A stretch of DNA of 64,000 bases. Origin: JBEEOW01 sp041191405. GTDB lineage: Bacteria > Bacteroidota > Bacteroidia > Cytophagales > UBA9547. The translations under genes were made by a program, and so were the position numbers. Below, one piece after another: positions 1 to 10,682 of this stretch (the stretch's first letter is position 1; each line of letters opens with the position of its first letter). Location of the stretch: contig JBEEOW010000004.1 of NCBI GenBank assembly GCA_041191405.1, positions 110,920 through 174,919 of the forward strand, in the 5' to 3' direction. Below the pieces are notes generated by a model. The model had not been told where the DNA came from and made no database searches. It saw nothing but the letters and a program-made list of their open reading frames with translations.

Positions 1-3000
1 CCTCCTATCAAAATGAGCCCAACATTAGATAGAATTTTTGGGGGAAATGTAATTGATATTAAACCTAACGGAAACGTTATGTTAGACTTTGGTTATCAAC
101 GCCAAAGAATTGATAACCCTGCTGTTCCTGTTCGTTTACAACGTATGGGACAATTCATTTTTAATCAAACTATTGCATTCAATGTGCAAGGTAAAATTGG
201 AGAAAAACTAAAAGTTGGTATCAACTGGGATACAAAAGCACAATTTGACTTTGAAAACAACTTAAAACTTGATTATTCAGGTTTAGATTATGAAATAATT
301 AAAAAAGTTGATGCAGGAAATATCTCATTTCCAATTAATAGTCAATTAATACAAGGCTCACAAAACCTGTTTGGTTTCAAAACCGAAATGCAATTTGGTA
401 AACTAAAAGTGGCTGCAGTTATAGCAAACCAAAGAGGTAAAACCGATGAAATTGTAATTCAAAATGGTGCTCAAAATAAAGAAATTGAAATCAGAGCTGA
501 TAATTACGAGGACAATCGACATTATTTCCTTTCACAATTTTTCAGAGATAATTACGAAAGAGCTTTGACAAACATTACTATGCCAGCTTCGGGTGTAGTA
601 ATTTCTACCATTGAGGTTTATGTTACCAATAGAATTTCAGCTACAGAAAATACTAGAAACATTGTAGGTTTTGCTGATTTAGGAGAATATGCACCTTATG
701 ATTCTTTAAATCCAATATATGGTCCTAAAACAACTTCATCTCCAGCAGATAATAATATAAACAGACTGTATAATGAATTAATAAATACACCTGCTGCTCG
801 AAATGTTGATGGTACAACAGGTGCACTTGAAGGTAACCTTAACCTTAAAAAAGTAGAAGGCTACGAAATGGTAAAAACTGCACGAAAACTGGTTTTAAAT
901 AAAGATTATACCATCAATCCTATTTTAGGTTATATTTCTTTGAGCTCACCTTTAAGAAATGATGACGTTTTAGCAGTATCTTACGAATATACTTACAACG
1001 GACAAGTACACAGAGTTGGAGAAACATCGGATATTTATGGAAAACTTGGTAACACTGATGTTATTTATTTAAAACTTTTACGTCCAACTACCATTCGTAC
1101 TGATTTACCTATGTGGAACTTACAAATGAAAAATGTTTATAACATAAACCAATCAAATGTAAGAAAACAAAATTTCCAAATGCGTATTATCTATAAAGAT
1201 GATGCATCTGGTATTGATAACCCAAGTATTCATGAAGGTGTTAATATTGCTAACAAGCCTTTATTACAAGTATTTAACTTAGATAATTTTAACCAAAACC
1301 TTGATAGACAGCCTGACGGAAACTTTGACTTTAAAGGAGGCATCACTATTGACTCAGTACTTGGTAGGATATATTTTCCAGTTCTTGAACCTTTCGGAAA
1401 TCACCTTGCTACACAATTCAAACAACCCGACGAACAAAATTTAGTTGAAAAATATGTTTTCAAAGAAATTTATAGAAATACAAAAAGTGACCTTTTAAAC
1501 TTAGCAAGTAAAAATAAATTCTTCTTAAGAATTGCATCGGCATCTTTATCATCAGGTGATATTTCTCTTCCAGGTTTAAACATTGCCAAAGGTTCCGTTA
1601 GAATCACTGCTGGTTCAACGCAACTTTCAGAAGGAACAGACTATACAGTAAACTATGACCAAGGAAAAATAACTGTTATTAATCAAGGAGCTTTTGCGTC
1701 AGGTAAAGAAATTAGAATTAAATATGAAAAAGCTGATTTATTTAATTTCAGACAAAAATCATTAACTGGATTAAGGCTTGACTATAAATACAATAAAGAT
1801 ATTAATATTGGAGGTACCTTATTGCATTTAAATGAACGACCACTCATTACTCGTGTAAATATAGGTGACGAACCAATTAGTAATACACTCGTTGGGGCTG
1901 ATGTTAGTTTTTTAAGAGAATCAAGAACTATAACCAAAATTATTGATAAACTTCCATTAATTACAACCAAAGTTCCTTCTACAGTTTCTATTCAAGGCGA
2001 ATATGCAGCATTCATTCCAGGGCAATCGTCGGTAGCAAAAGGAAATGCCTATATTGATGATTTTGAAGGTGCCGAAAACCCATTTGACCTTACAAGAAGT
2101 GTATTAAAATGGAAAGTAGGTTCTACGCCAAGCACATTTCCTGAAGCAGTTTCAAATAATTTAAATTTCTCTTACAAAAGAGCAAAATTAGCATGGTATA
2201 GTATTGATAACGTTTTTTATACTGATGCATCAAACAAGCCATCAAACATTGATGATGAAGATATTAAAAATCATTATGTTAGAGCTGTACAACCACAAGA
2301 AATTTTCCCAAATAAAGACCGAACTCAAGCTCAACTTAATGAACCAATTTTTGACATGGTTTATTACCCTTCTGAAAGAGGTCCCTACAATTACAATCCT
2401 AACTTAAAATCAGATGGAACATTAAACAATGATCCAAGAGAAAATTATGCAGCAATTACAAGGTCAATCTCTACTGATACCGACTTTGATAATGCCAATA
2501 TTCAATACATAGAATTTTGGTTAATGGACCCATTTTTAAAAGGAAGCAAATATTCGGGTATTCCTGTAAAGAAAAAAGATGGTTCAGGAGATTCATTAAT
2601 CAACAATACCAAAGGAGGTAAAATGTATTTTAACTTAGGTTCTATTTCTGAAGATGTACTTAAGGACCAACAACAATCCTTCGAAAATGGATTACCAACC
2701 AATGGCTACTCAAGCATAAATACTAAAAGTACTCAATGGGGTGTTGTAACTCAATTGCCATACCTTAATGATGCCTTTGTTCCAAATTTCAGAAGTACAC
2801 AAGATGTGGGTCTTGACGGTTTAAACTCATCTTCTGAAAATGATTATTATAAAACTAACTTTCTTGACCAAATAACCGACCCATCAGCAAAAGATGTTGC
2901 TAGTAAAGACCCATCAGCAGATGATTTCAAACATTATCTTGACCCTTCAAACACTGCTTCTGGATTAAAAATTGTTGACCGATACAAATATTGGAATGGA

Positions 3001-6000
3001 CTTGAAAACAACTCTCCAGAAAACACAGGAGGAACTTCATTTACACCGTCTTCAACAAACACACCTGACAATGAAGACCTAAATCAAAACAACACCATCA
3101 ACGATTTAGAACAATATTTTGAGTACGAAGTTGACATCACTCCTTCAAGTTTAAAAAATGGCAATAAATATGTAATTTCAAAAGTTACAGGTAATCAAAA
3201 TGGTGACACTGTAACTTGGTATCAATTCCGAATTCCAATTCGTGACCCATCAGCAAAAAATGTAAATAATATTACCGACTTCAAATCAATCAGATTCATG
3301 AGAATGTATTTAACTGGTTGGTCAGAACCTGTTGCCTTACGTTTAGCTGAATTTCAATTAGTTGCAGGACAATGGAGAGCATATAACCCAGCAAGTGATT
3401 TAAATGAAAAAACTGCTGAAAAAATTCCTGAGCCTGTGAATACAGGATTTACAGTATCAACTGTAAATATTGAAGAAAACGGACAAGGCCCTATTCCTTA
3501 CGTAGTTCCTCCTGGATTTATAAGAGATAGAGACAATACTTCAAATGTTTCAAGAAGATTAAATGAACAATCTTTGAGAATGTGTGTGGATGATTTGGGT
3601 GATGGAAGAGCACGAGCGGTATTTAAAAATACAAATTTCAATTTTGTAAATTATGGTCGTATGAATATGTTTGTTCATGCACAAAGTGAGACTATAAAAC
3701 ATAATGATTCAACCACTTTAGTTGCATTTGTTAGATTAGGAACTGACTTTACACAAAATTATTACGAAATAGAAATTCCTTTAAAATATACACTTAATCC
3801 TACCTCAAACCCAGACGAAATCTGGAGATCTGATAATACACTCGATATGAGTTTTGATGCCCTAAGTGGGACCAAAGCTGCACGAAACAGAATTACCGGT
3901 TACGACCAAAGAATTCCATTTACTCGATTTGTGGAGGGGAGAAATGTTACAATAGTAGGAAATCCTGATTTTAGTTCGGTACAAGTGGTGATGCTTGGAA
4001 TTAAAAATCCACTATCAGGAGAAGCCAAACCTTATTCAGCATGCGTTTGGATGGATGAATTTAGGGTAACCGATTTCCAAAATGAAATTAGTCAAGCTGC
4101 AATAGGAAAAATTAACACCAAACTTGCCGATGTTGCCAATGTAACTGCATCAGGAAGGTATATGGGAATTGGTTTTGGTTCATTAGAACAAAAAATTTCG
4201 CAGCGTAATTTGAACGAACAAAAAGATTACGGTATTCAAACGAACATAAGTTTAGAGAAATTACTACCTACAAAATCAGGGATGAAAATTCCACTATTTA
4301 TGAGTTATGATAAAACACAAGCAACTCCTAAATACGACCCTACAAATCCCGATGTAAAATTAGACGCATCATTAAATGCTATTGAGGATGAAATTAAACG
4401 TGAAGAATTAAGACAAAAACTAATCTCACAAAGTGTAAAAAGAAGCATAAACATTCAAGGTTTACAAAAAACAAAAACAAAACCGAATGCAAAAAAACAT
4501 TTATATGATGTTGAAAACTTAACTTTATCAGGTAGTTATTCAGATGGGATAAGTTCAAGTTATACACTTGCTGAAGACCGTACACTTAACTACAAATCAA
4601 GTGTTATATATAATTATACTAGTTCTCCAAAAAATTATGAGCCTTTAAAAAAGATTAAATTCCTATCTAATCCATACCTTAAACTTATAAAAGATTTCAA
4701 CCTTACATTGATGCCTTCAACCCTATCATTTTCAGGTGATTTAAATAGGGATTATAGAAAAACTCAAAACAGAAATTCAAACCTTGGAATTGAAGGAATA
4801 GCGCCTCAATTTATCAAAAACTTCACATTTAATAGGAAATATGCTTTCAATTGGGCATTTACAAAATCACTTTCGTTAAATTATTCATCAACAGTGTATG
4901 CATTAATCGATGAAAATATTGGCGAAATTGGCACAAAATCAAATGATGAAGTAATAAAAGAAAATCTAAAAAAATTCGGTAGAACAAGAAATTACGACCA
5001 AAGTATCACTGCTACCTATAAATTACCTCTCGACAAAATACCTTTCACTGATTGGCTAAGTGCTGAAACCAAATACGGTACTCGTTACGGTTGGCAGGCA
5101 GGTACTTTAGGTACTTCTGATACATTAGGAAATACCATTTCAAATACAAGAGAAAAGGGAGTTAACGGAAAAGTAGACTTACTAAAACTATACAATAAAG
5201 TTAAGTTTTTAAAAGCTATCAATAACCCAATACCTAAACCAAAACCGTTACCTGGCGACACAACCAAACCAAAACCTGAATACAAATTGGTAAAAGGTAT
5301 ATTTAAGAAATTAATGATGGTTAAAAGTATTAATATTTCATACACCTTAACCGAAGGTACATCTGTACCTGGATTTATGCCTAAAGTAAAATATTTAGGT
5401 ATGGAAAATTCAGATATTAGAAATATTGTTGGTGCTCCAGGATTACCATTTTTAATCGGAAGTCAAGATGTTGAAACATTCACTCGTGAAGGGATTAATA
5501 ACAATTGGTTCAGTAAAGACAGTAGAATAAACAACCCTATTACCCAAAACTTTACTGAAAATCTAAATTTAAAAACCCAGATTGAACCCTTTAAAGATTT
5601 TAAAATACAAATTGAAGCAAAACGAGATAGAACAGGTAAATACAGTGAAGTATTGAAAAATGATACTTTAACAAATGAGTTTGAGCATTTATCTGCACAA
5701 AGATCAGGAACCTATAGTATCAGTTTTTTTAGTTTGCCTACTGCATTTAAAGGATATGGTAAAAATAATAGCTCGTCGGTTTTTGATCAATTTGTTACAA
5801 ACAGAACATTGATTCGAAATAGATTAAACAGCAATCCTGAACTTCAAAATAAAGGATTAGCTTATTCAATTAACGACCAAGATGTGTTAATAGCTTCATT
5901 TATAGCAGCATATAGTGGTAGCGATGCTAGCAAATCATCATTAAGCTCTTTCCCTAAAATACCACTTCCACAATGGAGAGTTGACTATGCAGGCCTATCG

Positions 6001-6687
6001 CAATTTGCCTCTGTTAAAAAAATATTCTCAAGTGTAAGTATTAACCATAGCTACTCTTCAACATATAGTGTGGCAAGTTATCAATCACCATTAAATACTC
6101 CATACACCGAACTTACACTCAACAATTCAGAGCTTGAATATAAAACTCCAAGCAATAGTGTAGATGGTAACATTACTCCAATTTACAGAGTAACCAATGT
6201 TTTAATTAAAGAATCATTTTCTCCTCTTATTGGTGTAAATGTTAAAACTTTAAAAAATGCTACATTTAAAGTAGAGTATAAAAAAAGTAGAGATTTAAGC
6301 TTGAGTATTGGTAGTCAAGGACAAGTAACAGAAATGACAAATAACGAATTAGTTGTTGGTTACGGTTTAACTAAAAAAGGGATGAGTTTAGGCATATTTA
6401 AATCATTTAATGGTGGCGAAGCTCCAATTCTAAAAAATGATGTAACCTTCCGTTTTGATTTGAGATTAAGTGATGTAAAAACAGTATTAAGAAATATTGA
6501 AGGAAACACATCAGTAACAGCAGGTAACTTATTGGTTTCAATAAAACCAAATATAAACTATGTAGTTAACCAAAAAATGAACATGCAGTTCTATTTTGAT
6601 AAAACCATAAACAACCCAAAAGTGTCAACAGCATTTTACCGAGTTACTACCCTTTTTGGCATACAAATTAAGTTTATTCTGTCGTAA
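1..6687 (+). CDS. sprA: SprA, outer-membrane translocon of the type IX secretion system (5' end outside window)
   Basis: This is the main channel of the T9SS, through which folded proteins with C-terminal sorting domains cross the outer membrane; in gliding members it also serves adhesin export. The frame is open from base 1, so the ATG at 13 is internal and the true start lies upstream. About 2,228 residues remain, against roughly 2,300-2,500 in the family, so only a small N-terminal part is missing. The protein is rich in alternating beta-strand patterns, Asn and Tyr, as expected for the very large SprA barrel, and shows family-like segments such as AYIDDFEGAE (around residue 680) and IRFMRMYLTGW (around 1,095). 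It ends in an aromatic-poor strand and stops 137 bases before dnaK. Three other products in this window carry T9SS sorting domains and are its likely substrates. Family assignment rests on recognition of the sequence pattern; I am confident. Confidence 0.93.
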   Translation, partial: PPIKMSPTLDRIFGGNVIDIKPNGNVMLDFGYQRQRIDNPAVPVRLQRMGQFIFNQTIAFNVQGKIGEKLKVGINWDTKAQFDFENNLKLDYSGLDYEIIKKVDAGNISFPINSQLIQGSQNLFGFKTEMQFGKLKVAAVIANQRGKTDEIVIQNGAQNKEIEIRADNYEDNRHYFLSQFFRDNYERALTNITMPASGVVISTIEVYVTNRISATENTRNIVGFADLGEYAPYDSLNPIYGPKTTSSPADNNINRLYNELINTPAARNVDGTTGALEGNLNLKKVEGYEMVKTARKLVLNKDYTINPILGYISLSSPLRNDDVLAVSYEYTYNGQVHRVGETSDIYGKLGNTDVIYLKLLRPTTIRTDLPMWNLQMKNVYNINQSNVRKQNFQMRIIYKDDASGIDNPSIHEGVNIANKPLLQVFNLDNFNQNLDRQPDGNFDFKGGITIDSVLGRIYFPVLEPFGNHLATQFKQPDEQNLVEKYVFKEIYRNTKSDLLNLASKNKFFLRIASASLSSGDISLPGLNIAKGSVRITAGSTQLSEGTDYTVNYDQGKITVINQGAFASGKEIRIKYEKADLFNFRQKSLTGLRLDYKYNKDINIGGTLLHLNERPLITRVNIGDEPISNTLVGADVSFLRESRTITKIIDKLPLITTKVPSTVSIQGEYAAFIPGQSSVAKGNAYIDDFEGAENPFDLTRSVLKWKVGSTPSTFPEAVSNNLNFSYKRAKLAWYSIDNVFYTDASNKPSNIDDEDIKNHYVRAVQPQEIFPNKDRTQAQLNEPIFDMVYYPSERGPYNYNPNLKSDGTLNNDPRENYAAITRSISTDTDFDNANIQYIEFWLMDPFLKGSKYSGIPVKKKDGSGDSLINNTKGGKMYFNLGSISEDVLKDQQQSFENGLPTNGYSSINTKSTQWGVVTQLPYLNDAFVPNFRSTQDVGLDGLNSSSENDYYKTNFLDQITDPSAKDVASKDPSADDFKHYLDPSNTASGLKIVDRYKYWNGLENNSPENTGGTSFTPSSTNTPDNEDLNQNNTINDLEQYFEYEVDITPSSLKNGNKYVISKVTGNQNGDTVTWYQFRIPIRDPSAKNVNNITDFKSIRFMRMYLTGWSEPVALRLAEFQLVAGQWRAYNPASDLNEKTAEKIPEPVNTGFTVSTVNIEENGQGPIPYVVPPGFIRDRDNTSNVSRRLNEQSLRMCVDDLGDGRARAVFKNTNFNFVNYGRMNMFVHAQSETIKHNDSTTLVAFVRLGTDFTQNYYEIEIPLKYTLNPTSNPDEIWRSDNTLDMSFDALSGTKAARNRITGYDQRIPFTRFVEGRNVTIVGNPDFSSVQVVMLGIKNPLSGEAKPYSACVWMDEFRVTDFQNEISQAAIGKINTKLADVANVTASGRYMGIGFGSLEQKISQRNLNEQKDYGIQTNISLEKLLPTKSGMKIPLFMSYDKTQATPKYDPTNPDVKLDASLNAIEDEIKREELRQKLISQSVKRSINIQGLQKTKTKPNAKKHLYDVENLTLSGSYSDGISSSYTLAEDRTLNYKSSVIYNYTSSPKNYEPLKKIKFLSNPYLKLIKDFNLTLMPSTLSFSGDLNRDYRKTQNRNSNLGIEGIAPQFIKNFTFNRKYAFNWAFTKSLSLNYSSTVYALIDENIGEIGTKSNDEVIKENLKKFGRTRNYDQSITATYKLPLDKIPFTDWLSAETKYGTRYGWQAGTLGTSDTLGNTISNTREKGVNGKVDLLKLYNKVKFLKAINNPIPKPKPLPGDTTKPKPEYKLVKGIFKKLMMVKSINISYTLTEGTSVPGFMPKVKYLGMENSDIRNIVGAPGLPFLIGSQDVETFTREGINNNWFSKDSRINNPITQNFTENLNLKTQIEPFKDFKIQIEAKRDRTGKYSEVLKNDTLTNEFEHLSAQRSGTYSISFFSLPTAFKGYGKNNSSSVFDQFVTNRTLIRNRLNSNPELQNKGLAYSINDQDVLIASFIAAYSGSDASKSSLSSFPKIPLPQWRVDYAGLSQFASVKKIFSSVSINHSYSSTYSVASYQSPLNTPYTELTLNNSELEYKTPSNSVDGNITPIYRVTNVLIKESFSPLIGVNVKTLKNATFKVEYKKSRDLSLSIGSQGQVTEMTNNELVVGYGLTKKGMSLGIFKSFNGGEAPILKNDVTFRFDLRLSDVKTVLRNIEGNTSVTAGNLLVSIKPNINYVVNQKMNMQFYFDKTINNPKVSTAFYRVTTLFGIQIKFILS

Positions 6688-6824
6688 TGAATTTGTTATT
6701 ATAAAATCATTTACCCAAGTGGTGACAATTTGGCATTTTGTGTCACATATTTTCTTGTGGCATACCAATTGTTAAAAGACAGACATCAATCAATGAATTT
6801 CAAGATAATTAATTTATACAAACA

Positions 6825-8726
6825 ATGGGAAAAATTATAGGTATTGACTTAGGTACCACCAACTCATGCGTAGCCGTGATGGAAGGTAACGAAGCAGTGG
6901 TTATTCCAAACAGTGAAGGTAAAAGAACAACTCCTTCTATTTTAGCATTCCTTGACAACGGAAATGGTGAGCGTAAAGTTGGTGATCCAGCTAAACGTCA
7001 AGCAATTACAAACCCACAAAACACGATATCTTCTATCAAACGTTTTATGGGTAAAAAATACAGCGAAAGCAGCAAAGATGCTTCAACTGTATCATATAAA
7101 TTAGAAGCTGGTAGCAATGATACTCCTCGTGTACGTATCGGCGACAGATTATATTCTCCACAAGAACTTTCGGCAATGATTCTTCAAAAAATGAAGTCAA
7201 CTGCTGAAGAATATCTTGGACAAACTGTATCAGAAGCTGTAATTACAGTTCCTGCATATTTTAACGATGCTGAGCGTCAAGCTACTAAAGAAGCAGGTCA
7301 AATTGCTGGTTTAGATGTTAAACGTATCATCAACGAGCCTACTGCTGCTGCTTTAGCATACGGTATGGACAAAAAAGGTAAAGACCAAAAAATTGCAGTA
7401 TTCGACTTAGGTGGTGGTACTTTCGACGTTTCTATCCTTGAATTAGGTGATGGCGTTTTCGAAGTAAAATCAACTGATGGTGATACTCGTTTAGGTGGTG
7501 ATGATTTTGACCAAGTAATTATCGACTGGTTAGCTGAAGAATTTAAATCTGACGAAGGAATTGACTTACGTCAAGACCCAATGGCATTACAACGTTTGAA
7601 AGAAGCTGCTGAAAAAGCTAAAATTGAATTATCAAGCTCAGCATCAACTGAAATCAACTTGCCATATATTATGCCAGTTAATGGTATTCCAAAACACTTA
7701 GTTCGTAACTTAACTCGTGCTAAATTTGAGCAATTAGCTGATTCATTAATTCAACGTACATTAGAGCCTTGCAAAAGAGCGTTGAAAAATTCGGGTTACT
7801 CAATCAGTGATTTAGACGAGGTTATTCTTGTTGGTGGTTCTACTCGTATCCCAAGAATCCAAGATGAAGTTGAGAAATTCTTTGGCAAAAAACCTTCAAA
7901 AGGTGTAAACCCTGATGAGGTTGTTGCTTTAGGTGCTGCAATTCAAGGTGGTGTATTAAGTGGTGATGTGAAAGATGTATTGTTACTTGATGTAACTCCT
8001 CTTTCATTAGGTATCGAAACAATGGGTGGCGTTTTCACTAAATTAATCGAATCTAACACTACTATCCCAACTCGTAAATCAGAAGTATTCTCTACTGCTG
8101 CTGATTCTCAACCAACAGTTGAAATCCACGTTTTACAAGGTGAAAGACCAATGGCTAAAGACAACCGTACTATCGGTCGTTTCCACTTATCGGATATTCC
8201 ACCAGCTCCAAGAGGTGTTCCTCAAATCGAAGTTATTTTTGATATCGATGCAAACGGTATCTTAAATGTAACTGCTAAAGATAAAGGAACAAACAAAGAG
8301 CAAAAAATCAGAATTGAAGCTTCAAGTGGTTTAAGTCAAGACGAAATTGAAAAAATGCGTCAAGAAGCAAAAGCTAATGAAGCTGCTGACAAAGCTGAAA
8401 AAGAAAGAGTAGAAAAAATCAACCAAGCTGATTCTTTAATTTTCTCAACTGAGAAACAATTAAAAGAGTATGGTGATAAAATTTCAGAAGGAAACAAATC
8501 TGCAATTGAATCTGCTTTAACAAACTTAAAAGCTGCACATGCTTCACAAGATTTAGCTAGCATTGATGCTGGTGTTGAAGCATTAAACAAAGCTTGGGAA
8601 GCTGCTTCTCAAGAAATTTATGCTGCAACTGGCGGTGCTGAGCAAGGTCAACCACAAGGTGGAGCTCAATCATCAAGCAAAACAGATGCTGATGTTTCAG
8701 ATGTAGAATACGAAGAGGTTAAATAA
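6825..8726 (+). CDS. dnaK: DnaK (Hsp70) molecular chaperone
   Basis: Cytoplasmic ATP-driven chaperone working with DnaJ and GrpE on unfolded proteins. The nucleotide-binding domain begins with IGIDLGTTNSC (residues 4-14), with the phosphate-2 motif DLGGGTFD near residue 194 and the adenosine motif GGSTRIP near 340. The linker DVLLLDVTPLSLG (about 386-398) leads to the beta-sandwich substrate domain and helical lid; the tail is Gln/Gly-rich and ends in EEVK. At 633 aa it has full family length. The ATG at 6825 is fixed by the conserved N-terminus. No dnaJ or grpE adjoins it and no CIRCE element is visible in the 137-base upstream gap, so this copy appears to be transcribed alone. A strong hairpin terminator follows at 8750. 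Confidence 0.98.
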   Translation: MGKIIGIDLGTTNSCVAVMEGNEAVVIPNSEGKRTTPSILAFLDNGNGERKVGDPAKRQAITNPQNTISSIKRFMGKKYSESSKDASTVSYKLEAGSNDTPRVRIGDRLYSPQELSAMILQKMKSTAEEYLGQTVSEAVITVPAYFNDAERQATKEAGQIAGLDVKRIINEPTAAALAYGMDKKGKDQKIAVFDLGGGTFDVSILELGDGVFEVKSTDGDTRLGGDDFDQVIIDWLAEEFKSDEGIDLRQDPMALQRLKEAAEKAKIELSSSASTEINLPYIMPVNGIPKHLVRNLTRAKFEQLADSLIQRTLEPCKRALKNSGYSISDLDEVILVGGSTRIPRIQDEVEKFFGKKPSKGVNPDEVVALGAAIQGGVLSGDVKDVLLLDVTPLSLGIETMGGVFTKLIESNTTIPTRKSEVFSTAADSQPTVEIHVLQGERPMAKDNRTIGRFHLSDIPPAPRGVPQIEVIFDIDANGILNVTAKDKGTNKEQKIRIEASSGLSQDEIEKMRQEAKANEAADKAEKERVEKINQADSLIFSTEKQLKEYGDKISEGNKSAIESALTNLKAAHASQDLASIDAGVEALNKAWEAASQEIYAATGGAEQGQPQGGAQSSSKTDADVSDVEYEEVK

Positions 8727-8749
8727 TTAACACTTCTTATCAATAGAAT

Positions 8750-8786
8750 AAAAAATCCCTTCAATTCACTTTGAAGGGATTTTTTT
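8750..8786 (+). terminator. Rho-independent terminator after dnaK
   Basis: Perfect 15-bp arms at 8750-8764 and 8771-8785 around a 6-base loop; the GC core is TCCCTTCAA/TTGAAGGGA and the right arm runs into a T tract. It lies 24 bases after the dnaK stop. Confidence 0.9.
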
Positions 8787-8817
8787 GTTTAAAGCAATAT
8801 TTTTACATTTCAATCAC

Positions 8818-8825
8818 TATATTTG
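8818..8825 (+). promoter_or_regulatory. Candidate -7 promoter element (TATATTTG)
   Basis: Exact match to the Bacteroidota -7 consensus TAnnTTTG, 37 bases before the ATG at 8863. No good -33 TTG is seen at 17-23 bases upstream, so this is a moderate call. Confidence 0.45.
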
Positions 8826-8862
8826 TGGCTTAAATTTAATTTATCCTTATTTTATATTCTAA

Positions 8863-9615
8863 ATGAAAAAATCAATTTTATCATTTTTGTTATTATTCAT
8901 TTTAACAAAATCATTTTCACAAGATTTAATTGTCACATCTGAAAACGATAGTATTAATTGCCTAATTGAATATACTTCAAATAAGAAAATTGCTTTCAAA
9001 ATCCTCAACAACAAAAAGGAGTTTGAAAAGAGATTCATAAGAATAGAGTTTGTTAAAAATTACAAATATGATTATTACCCTGAATTAAAATTTAACACAA
9101 ATCTACCTGTAGATACTACAACAAATAAAGCGAATAATTCAAATTCACCTAAAAACTATGACATGAATTCAATTGGATTAGGTTTGGGATTAGATTATGG
9201 CGGAATAGGAATCAATTTACAAGCATACTTAATAAAATACATAGGTATATTTGGAGGAGTTGGTTTTGCAGGATACAAACCGTCCTATAATGCTGGCTTT
9301 AAATTAAGATTTAATCCAGAACCAGAAAATAGTAGCTGGGTTCCGTACTTTACAGGAATGTATGGATATAATACAGTTTTTGTAGTGAAGAATATTACTA
9401 ATTACAACAAAATATTTTTTGGTCCGAGTGTTGGATTTGGAGTTGATATAAGACCATCAAACAATAAAAAAAGCTTTTGGTCTGTGCAGCTTATTTACCC
9501 AATTCGAAGCAAAGAAGCTACTGATTATTTAAATTATCTTCAAAATAACTCAAACATAAAAATGAATAGTACATTACTTCCAATTACTTTATCTATTGGA
9601 TACAGAGGTTTTTAA
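8863..9615 (+). CDS. Secreted/outer-membrane beta-barrel-like protein, function unknown
   Basis: I do not recognise a named family. Residues 1-19 are a clear Sec signal peptide (MKKSILSFLLLFILTKSFS, cleavage before Gln20). Residues 20-70 form a short soluble segment resembling the small N-terminal beta domains found before many Bacteroidota barrels. From about residue 98 the pattern is typical of an outer-membrane barrel: glycine-rich alternating strands (SIGLGLGLDYGGIGI, FGGVGFAGYK) and a final strand LLPITLSIGYRGF ending in Phe, the usual signal for BAM insertion. The length (250 aa) fits an 8-10 strand barrel. It stands alone between the dnaK terminator and a lipoprotein gene. Function cannot be inferred. 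Confidence 0.75.
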   Translation: MKKSILSFLLLFILTKSFSQDLIVTSENDSINCLIEYTSNKKIAFKILNNKKEFEKRFIRIEFVKNYKYDYYPELKFNTNLPVDTTTNKANNSNSPKNYDMNSIGLGLGLDYGGIGINLQAYLIKYIGIFGGVGFAGYKPSYNAGFKLRFNPEPENSSWVPYFTGMYGYNTVFVVKNITNYNKIFFGPSVGFGVDIRPSNNKKSFWSVQLIYPIRSKEATDYLNYLQNNSNIKMNSTLLPITLSIGYRGF

Positions 9616-9798
9616 AAATTACATTATTTGCAAAAAACACAAATCCTGTAAATAATTGTTTACATTTTTGCAAAAATTACAAAAATCAAAAGAACACACA
9701 ACTTTATTATGAAATACTAAAAAGTTAATTACAAAAAAGTATTGTTTTTCAATTTCATTCAAATCCGCTTTTAAAGTTAATTTGTAAAAAAGATAAAG

Positions 9799-10440
9799 AT
9801 GAAAAATATATTATTCTTATTTGTGATTACTTTGGCATTGAGCTTTAGCTCATGTAAATCGTATAACCAATTAGCAATAAAGTGGAAATATCGAAATGAT
9901 TATAAGTTACCTAAACATTCATCAATATGTAAGAGTGAACAGGTTAATGCTAGTAATAATGAATCACAAAATATCCCACTATCTGAAAAGAATAATATTT
10001 CTAATGAATTTGCAGTAAATAAAGTTGAAAATACTAACACTAAAACTCCTTCAAAATCAATAAATAAAATACAACTAATCAAACAATTATATAAATTAAA
10101 AAAACAGTTACCAATTGATACTTTAAAAATAAACAATAAAAATAATGAAACATCAACTATCAATCCTCAAACAGAAGAAAAGTTAGAAAACATTTCTTTA
10201 GTATTCTCAATTTTAAATATCTTATTACTCATATTTAGTATTGAAATATTACCAATACTTTATTTCAGCTCAATAATTTCAGCAATCAATATTATAGTAT
10301 TAGCCATAAAATTTAATAAAATTGAAAATAAAACTATTGGTTTAATTTCAATGGCTTTATGTATTGGTGCTTTAATTGTATCATTGTTTCTTATTTTAAT
10401 TTCAGGAATGAGTTATTCATCTAATATTATGCCTATCTAA
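9799..10440 (+). CDS. Small lipoprotein with C-terminal membrane helices, function unknown
   Basis: The N-terminus MKNILFLFVITLALSFSSC is a lipoprotein signal peptide with lipobox FSSC (lipidated Cys at 19). Residues 25-125 are polar, Asn/Lys-rich and probably unstructured. The last 85 residues contain three hydrophobic segments (about 130-150, 152-172 and 182-205). A lipid anchor followed by inner-membrane helices is unusual, so either the protein spans from the inner membrane outward or the signal is an uncleaved anchor. No family is recognised. An imperfect -7 element (TTAATTTG) lies shortly upstream. The 242 bases that follow it contain no gene. Confidence 0.65.
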   Translation: MKNILFLFVITLALSFSSCKSYNQLAIKWKYRNDYKLPKHSSICKSEQVNASNNESQNIPLSEKNNISNEFAVNKVENTNTKTPSKSINKIQLIKQLYKLKKQLPIDTLKINNKNNETSTINPQTEEKLENISLVFSILNILLLIFSIEILPILYFSSIISAINIIVLAIKFNKIENKTIGLISMALCIGALIVSLFLILISGMSYSSNIMPI

Positions 10441-10682
10441 AATTTAAATAAAACAAAATTAACTCGACTTTATCAAATTAAAATTACAAATTAATTGAAT
10501 ATAACTTTAAGTTGAAAGTAGAGTTTAATATATTAAAATAACACAAAATATCTCTCATAAAAAAATCAACATTCTAAGTTAATATCCATTTTTTCAAGAA
10601 CCTATCCAAAATGGGTAGTTAAACTTATTCAATGTTTTATTATATTGCGGTAGAAAATGAAACATACTAATTTTAACGCTAT

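Noticed and set aside
6758..6773. Sigma-54-like site TGGCAT-N5-TTGTT upstream of dnaK
   Set aside because: Spacing of the GG and second element fits, but the near-invariant GC of the -12 box is GT, no enhancer-binding gene adjoins and dnaK is not normally sigma-54 dependent.
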